Shown here one piece after another: positions 59,696-64,000 of a stretch of DNA of 64,000 nt. The notes under the pieces were generated by a model. The model was not told the DNA's origin, searched no databases, and saw only the letters and a program-made list of their open reading frames with translations. Source of the DNA: Streptomyces huiliensis (lineage in GTDB: Bacteria > Actinomycetota > Actinomycetes > Streptomycetales > Streptomycetaceae); NCBI RefSeq assembly GCF_020037025.1, contig NZ_JAIQLH010000008.1:1-64000 (forward strand), in the 5' to 3' direction. A program made the translations under genes and the position numbers. Position 1 is the stretch's first letter; each line of letters starts with the position of its first letter.

Positions 59696-62600
59696 ATGAC
59701 GCGAGCCGAGCAGCCAACAGTGGTGACCTCTCCCCCAGGGGCACTGGCCGCGGACTCCCGCGAGCGTGCCGTCCGCGCCCTGCTGCGCATCCCCTCCTTG
59801 CGGCGGCTGTGGAGCGCCCAGGCCGCCGGGGGCGTCGGTGACGCCCTGGGCCTGCTGGTCCTGCTGCTGCTGGCGCTCCAGGCGGCCGTCACCGCCGGGT
59901 CCTTCGGCGGCGGGTACCAGGGGGCCGCCTTCGCGGTCGCCGCCGTACTCGGCGCGCGCCTCCTCGCGACGCTGCTCCTGGGCGCCGTCCTGCTCGGCCC
60001 CCTCAACTCGCTGCTGGCTCCCTCGGGCCCGCTCGACCGGCGCTGGACGATGGTCGGCGCCGACGCCGTTCGGGCCCTGCTGCTGGCCGTCGCCCCGGTG
60101 TGGATCGACTTCACCGAGAGCAAGGCGCTGGCGTCGCTGCTGGTCACGGCCTTCCTCCTGGGCGTCGCCGAGCGCGTGTGGACCGTGGCCAAGGACGGCG
60201 TGGCCCCCACCCTGCTGCCCCGGCCGCCCCTTGAGGGCGCCGCCGTCCGGCCCGTCCCGGACCACGGCGACGCGCTGCGGCGACTGACGCTGCGCACGTC
60301 CTTCGTCGCCCTGCCGGTCGCCGCGGCGGCCCTCGTCGCCATCACGCTCGTGAGCAACCTGCTGGGGTCCGGCATCGACTGGTTCCACCAGCACCAGCCG
60401 GCCCTCGGCTCGTACCTCGCGGCGGCCCTGTTCAACGCCTCCGGCGTGATCGTGTACTTCCTGTCCCTCCCCGGCGCGCGTGAGACGACCGCGCGCTCCC
60501 CGCTGGAGGGCCTGCGCCGGCCCAAGCACGAGCAGGCGCCCGACACGGGGCGGACGGGCGGCATCCCCGTCTTCGTCCTGTCCTGCGCGGCCGTCGCCGG
60601 CGCGGTCGCCGCGGCCTTCGGTGTCGCCGTCCTCCAGGCCTACGACCTGGGCGGCGGCCCGGTCGCCAGCGGCCTGCTGGCGCTCGCCCTCACCGGCGGA
60701 CCGGTCGTCGGCATCCGCGTCGCGGGCCGGATCCTGCCCGGGTTCTCCCGCCGCAGGCTGCTGGCCCTCTCGCTCGCCGTGGCGGGCGTCGCCCTGCTGG
60801 CCGCCGGGCTGGTGCCCGACGCCACGACCGTGCTGCTGCTCGTCCTGATCGCGGGCGTCGCGGCCGGCGTCGTGGCGAACACCGGCCACACCCTCCTCGA
60901 CCAGGAGACCGAGGAGGAGCGGCGCCCGCGCACCACGGAGCACCTGCACGCGGTCGTCCGGGTCACCGCGGCGCTGGCCGCGGTCGCCGCCCCCGTCCTC
61001 GCCGCGCTCATCGGCCCGCACCGGGCCGAGAGCGGCAACTTCGTCTTCGACCACGGCGGCGCGGCCTTCACACTGATGCTGATCGGCGCGCTGCTGCTGC
61101 CGGTGGGCGCGCTCGTCCTGGGCAAGACCGACGACCGGCACGGGGTGCCGTTCCACCGCGACCTGCTGGACGCCGTCCGTGACGGCGACCCGGTCGAGGC
61201 GACGGCGGCCAACGGCTTCTTCCTGGTCTTCGACGGTGGCGACGGCGCCGGCAAGTCCACCCAGGTGCAGGCCATCGCCGAATGGATCCGGTCCAAGGGC
61301 CACGAGGTCGTCGTCACCCGCGAACCCGGCGCCACGGCGATCGGCAAGCGGCTGCGCGCCATCCTGCTGGACGTCGCGTCGGCCGGGCTGTCGGACCGGG
61401 CGGAGGCGCTGTTGTACGCCGCCGACCGCGCGGAACACGTCAACGCCGTCGTCCGGCCCGCCCTGGAGCGCGGCGCGGTCGTCATCTCCGACCGCTACAT
61501 CGACTCGTCCGTCGCCTACCAGGGCGCCGGCCGCGACCTGTCCCCGACCGAGATCGCCCGGATCAACCGCTGGGCGACGGAGGGGCTCGTCCCGCACCTG
61601 ACGGTGCTGCTGGACGTCTCGCCGGAGACCGCGCGCGAACGCTTCACCGAGGCGCCCGACCGGCTGGAGTCGGAGCCCGCCGAGTTCCACGAGCGGGTGC
61701 GGAAGGGCTTCCTCGCCCTGGCCGCCGCCGACCCGGCGCGCTACCTCGTCGTCGACGCCGGGCAGGAGCCCGAGGCCGTCACCACCGTCGTGCGCCACCG
61801 CCTCGACGAGGCCCTGCCGCTGTCCGCCCAGGAGATCGAGGCCCGCGAGGAGGCCCGCAGGGCCGCCGAGGCCGAGGCCCGCCGCAAGGCGGAGGAGGAG
61901 GCGGCGCGCAAGGCCGAGGAGGAGCGGCTGGAGCGCGAACGCCAGGAGCAGCTGGCCAAGCTGCGCGCGGAGGAAGAGGAGCGCAAGCGCCGGGAGGCCG
62001 AGGAGGCCCGCCGCCTGGAGGCCGAACGGCAGGCGGAGGAGGCGCGGCAGCGCGCCGAGGAGGCGCGCCGGCTCGCGGACGAGGAGCGCCGTCGCCGTGA
62101 GGCGGAGGAGCGCGCCCGGGCCGCCGAGCAGGAGCGGCTGCGCAAGCAGGCCGAGGAGGAGGCGCGGCTGCGCGCCGAGGCCGAGGAGCGGCGCCGGGAG
62201 AAGCAGCGGAAGGCCGAGGAGGCGCTGCTGCGCGCGGAGGCGGCGCGGACGGCGGCGGATGGTGCTGCTGCGGACGGTGTTGCCGCGGGCGAGGCCGGCG
62301 CTGATGATGCTGCCGGTCCTGATGACGTGCCCACGGTCGAGCAGTCGGCGGTGAAGGCGGAGGCGGCTGATCTCTCGAAGCGGGCGAAGGCGCCGGACGC
62401 GGAGCGGACCGAGCAGCTCCGGGTCCCGCCCGTGCACCGGCCGGACCCGCGCGAGACGCTGCTCATGCGGGACGCCGACGAGACGGTGACCGTTCAGTCG
62501 CCGCTGGTGCACCGCAAGGATCCGCGGGAAGCGGACAAGGGATCGACCCACGCCGAGGAGGCCGGTGCGGAGGACGTGACGGCCGTGCTGCCGACCACCG

Positions 62601-63259
62601 GTCCTGCGCGGCCCGCCAAGGAGCCGGCCGGCGAGCCCGCCGGTGAGCCCGCCGGAGCCGAGGACGAGACCGCGTACCTGCCGCCCGTGCGCTCGGACGA
62701 GCCCGCGCCGGCCGAGGGCGCTGCTGCTGCCCCTGCTGTTCCTGATGCCGTCGATTCCGGTGGTGCCGAGGACGAGACGACGGTGCTGCCCCCGGTGCCG
62801 ACCCTTCCGCCGCCGGTGCAGCGGGTCACGTGGGGCATGCGGTCGGGAAAGAACGACGCCTCCGCTGACGCCGACGCGGCCGGTACTGCCGCGAAGGCCG
62901 TCGGCCCGACGGACGCCGGGCGGGCCGAGGACCCGGTGGACCGGGTTCCGGACTGGCTGTTCCGGCCCGAGGAGTCCGGCGGTGCCGTGGCGCCGGCGGG
63001 TTCCGAAGAGCGCGCTCCGGCGGACGACGCGGACGGCATGCGCACGCGCGAGATGCCGCGCCCCGGCGCCGAGGCGGACGCCCCGGCGGACGCGGCGGAC
63101 AAGGAGCGCAAGGCCCGGCGCCGCCCGGAGTGGGCCGAGGGCCGACGGGAGGGCGACGACGCCGAGGCGCCGACGCTCGCCGACGACCTCTTCGGCCGGC
63201 ACGACGGCGACAGCGACGGTGGTCCGGGCGGCGCTTCCGGGCGGCGCAAGGGCCGCTGA
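59696..63259 (+). CDS. tmk: Thymidylate kinase fused to an MFS-like membrane domain
   Basis: A 1187-residue protein. Residues about 30-490 hold a membrane domain of about 11-12 helices, like an MFS transporter (VLLLLALQAAVTAGSFGGG, GVALLAAGLVPDATTVLLLVLIAGVAAG). Residues about 505-710 are dTMP kinase: FFLVFDGGDGAGKSTQVQAI (P-loop), VTREPGATAIGKRLRAILLD, VISDRYIDSSVAYQGAGRDL (DRY). A charged Glu/Arg/Ala coiled coil follows (about 715-860), then a long acidic/Pro-rich tail. The kinase makes dTDP. This large fusion is found in Streptomyces; the membrane domain's purpose is unknown. Confidence 0.92.
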   Translation: MTRAEQPTVVTSPPGALAADSRERAVRALLRIPSLRRLWSAQAAGGVGDALGLLVLLLLALQAAVTAGSFGGGYQGAAFAVAAVLGARLLATLLLGAVLLGPLNSLLAPSGPLDRRWTMVGADAVRALLLAVAPVWIDFTESKALASLLVTAFLLGVAERVWTVAKDGVAPTLLPRPPLEGAAVRPVPDHGDALRRLTLRTSFVALPVAAAALVAITLVSNLLGSGIDWFHQHQPALGSYLAAALFNASGVIVYFLSLPGARETTARSPLEGLRRPKHEQAPDTGRTGGIPVFVLSCAAVAGAVAAAFGVAVLQAYDLGGGPVASGLLALALTGGPVVGIRVAGRILPGFSRRRLLALSLAVAGVALLAAGLVPDATTVLLLVLIAGVAAGVVANTGHTLLDQETEEERRPRTTEHLHAVVRVTAALAAVAAPVLAALIGPHRAESGNFVFDHGGAAFTLMLIGALLLPVGALVLGKTDDRHGVPFHRDLLDAVRDGDPVEATAANGFFLVFDGGDGAGKSTQVQAIAEWIRSKGHEVVVTREPGATAIGKRLRAILLDVASAGLSDRAEALLYAADRAEHVNAVVRPALERGAVVISDRYIDSSVAYQGAGRDLSPTEIARINRWATEGLVPHLTVLLDVSPETARERFTEAPDRLESEPAEFHERVRKGFLALAAADPARYLVVDAGQEPEAVTTVVRHRLDEALPLSAQEIEAREEARRAAEAEARRKAEEEAARKAEEERLERERQEQLAKLRAEEEERKRREAEEARRLEAERQAEEARQRAEEARRLADEERRRREAEERARAAEQERLRKQAEEEARLRAEAEERRREKQRKAEEALLRAEAARTAADGAAADGVAAGEAGADDAAGPDDVPTVEQSAVKAEAADLSKRAKAPDAERTEQLRVPPVHRPDPRETLLMRDADETVTVQSPLVHRKDPREADKGSTHAEEAGAEDVTAVLPTTGPARPAKEPAGEPAGEPAGAEDETAYLPPVRSDEPAPAEGAAAAPAVPDAVDSGGAEDETTVLPPVPTLPPPVQRVTWGMRSGKNDASADADAAGTAAKAVGPTDAGRAEDPVDRVPDWLFRPEESGGAVAPAGSEERAPADDADGMRTREMPRPGAEADAPADAADKERKARRRPEWAEGRREGDDAEAPTLADDLFGRHDGDSDGGPGGASGRRKGR

Positions 63260-63263
63260 GCGA

Positions 63264-63301
63264 CCGCGGGCGCCCGCCGCTTACGGGCGGGTGGACCGCG
63301 G
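63264..63301 (+). terminator. Hairpin between tmk and holB
   Basis: Outer CCGCGG (63264-63269) / CCGCGG (63296-63301) encloses CCCGCC (63273-63278) / GGCGGG (63286-63291). It lies just after the tmk stop and 90 bases before holB, so it may attenuate readthrough. Confidence 0.5.
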
Positions 63302-63391
63302 CGGGAGCCTGGCCCGGGCCCCGTTGTCAGTGGTCTGCCCCACAATGGGTGACCGGGCAGACCGCAGGACGAACGGGCGCGGAGGACAGCC

Positions 63392-64000
63392 ATGGCGGTA
63401 TGGGACGACCTGGTCGGACAGGACCGGGTCACGGAGCAGCTCTCCGCTGCCGCCTGTGACGCGGACGCGCTGGTCACGGCCGTGGAAGCCGGTCGCGCGG
63501 CGGGGCAGGACGCGGCGCCCGCCGACGTGTCCGGCTCTAGGATGACGCACGCGTGGCTGTTCACCGGACCGCCCGGTTCCGGCCGGGCGACCGCCGCCCG
63601 CGCCTTCGCGGCGGCCCTGCAGTGCGTCAGCCCGGACCGGGCGCTGCCCGGCGGCGGCCCCGGCTGCGGGTTCTGCGACGGCTGCCACACGACGCTCGTC
63701 GGCACCCACGCCGACGTCGAGATCGTCCGTACGGACCTGCTCTCGATCGGCGTCAAGGAGACCCGCGACCTCGTCCGGCGCGCCCAGCTCTCGCCGGCCG
63801 GCGGCCGGTGGCAGGTGATCGTGCTGGAGGACGCCGACCGCCTCACCGAGGGCGCGGGCAACGTGCTGCTCAAGGCCGTGGAGGAGCCCGCTCCGCGGAC
63901 CGTCTGGCTGCTGTGCGCCCCCTCGCTGGAAGACGTGCTCCCGACGATCCGCTCCCGCTGCCGGTCCCTGACCCTGCGCACGCCGTCCACCGCGGCCGTC
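63392..64000 (+). CDS. holB: DNA polymerase III delta' subunit, 5' part
   Basis: The gene starts at ATG 63392 behind GGAGG and runs off the window after 203 codons. The sequence MAVWDDLVGQDRVTEQL, then HAWLFTGPPGSGRATAARAFAAALQC, the Cys cluster GCGFCDGCHTTLVGTHADVE, IGVKETRDLVRRAQLSPAGG, VIVLEDADRLTEGAGNVLLKAVEEP and LPTIRSRCRSL fits actinobacterial HolB. The P-loop has GSGRAT where an active ATPase has GKT, and SRC is retained, as expected for delta', which lacks ATPase activity. It is a clamp-loader partner of DnaX at the other end of the window. Confidence 0.95.
   Translation, partial: MAVWDDLVGQDRVTEQLSAAACDADALVTAVEAGRAAGQDAAPADVSGSRMTHAWLFTGPPGSGRATAARAFAAALQCVSPDRALPGGGPGCGFCDGCHTTLVGTHADVEIVRTDLLSIGVKETRDLVRRAQLSPAGGRWQVIVLEDADRLTEGAGNVLLKAVEEPAPRTVWLLCAPSLEDVLPTIRSRCRSLTLRTPSTAAV

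Noticed and set aside
56587..60564. A 1325-residue minus-strand open frame over topA and tmk
   Set aside because: It is antisense to two unmistakable genes and its composition mirrors their third-codon GC. Long antisense frames are usual in high-GC DNA.
59318..63202. A 1294-residue minus-strand open frame over tmk
   Set aside because: Antisense shadow of the coiled-coil and kinase coding sequence; no ribosome site or family match.
1..64000. CRISPR array, insertion sequence, integron or secondary-metabolite cluster
   Set aside because: No regularly spaced identical repeats, transposase motifs, or NRPS/PKS genes were seen. The only tandem arrays are the short ones reported.

Overview
The window is chromosomal DNA from a high-GC actinomycete, almost certainly a Streptomyces or close relative. 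The evidence is the very high GC with strong third-position bias, GTG/TTG starts, GTGA/ATGA start-stop overlaps, and unmistakable Streptomyces landmarks: wblA, bldG with its anti-sigma partner, a 224-residue Crp, a zinc-finger-less TopA with a Lys/Ala tail, and a 6C small RNA in front of a CpaE/Ssd-Tad cluster. Gene order largely parallels the dnaX-recR-ask and Rv3644c-Rv3683 segments of Mycobacterium tuberculosis, so this is a conserved actinobacterial core region. I saw no transposase, integrase, CRISPR array or prophage.

Layout. 1-4.2 kb: 3' end of dnaX, ybaB/ebfC, recR, a DUF5063 gene, then aspartokinase with an internal beta-subunit start; an 11-12 bp tandem array precedes ask, and no asd follows it. 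4.8-7.9 kb: ECF-type sigma factor coupled to a membrane protein, then SURF1. 8-14.6 kb: S9 peptidase, PPOX-fold protein, phenolic acid decarboxylase diverging from a MarR regulator over a shared palindrome, a NarL/HisKA_3 two-component pair, a membrane protein and tRNA-Pro(CGG) with its terminator. 14.7-25.7 kb: metallophosphoesterase, YqeY, class A PBP, wblA, a pair of Get3/ArsA-like ATPases, a DUF4177-like gene, RidA, NUDIX and MBL hydrolases, crp. 25.9-32.7 kb: nth, CoA pyrophosphohydrolase, MarP-like protease, epoxide-hydrolase-like enzyme, holin-like membrane protein, nhaA. 32.8-41.1 kb: acsA, a SulP-carbonic anhydrase fusion, a deacetylase-like lipoprotein, a CooC/ParA-like ATPase, a degenerate Fic-like protein. 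41.1-47.5 kb: HAD phosphatase, 6C RNA, and the ssd-cpaF-tadB-tadC-DUF4244-tadE-tadE-like operon. 47.5-51 kb: large DEAH helicase, then divergent bldG and its anti-sigma factor. 51-64 kb: H+-pyrophosphatase, lipoprotein, methyltransferase, topA, an MFS-thymidylate kinase fusion, and the start of holB.

How genes work together. Replication and recombination genes bracket the window (dnaX, recR, topA, tmk, holB). Development and cell-surface genes (wblA, bldG/anti-sigma, ssd/tad, PBP, 6C RNA) lie between. Several short-spaced or overlapping sets look like operons: sigma factor/membrane protein, response regulator/kinase, the two Get3-like ATPases, DUF4177-RidA, NUDIX-MBL, hydrolase-holin-like, and ssd through the TadE-like gene. 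Regulatory DNA visible in the sequence includes a MarR-type palindrome, a Crp-like site at crp, a 20-bp perfect palindrome over the Fic-like start codon, two clusters of DnaA-box sequences, and many hairpin terminators, several shared by convergent genes.
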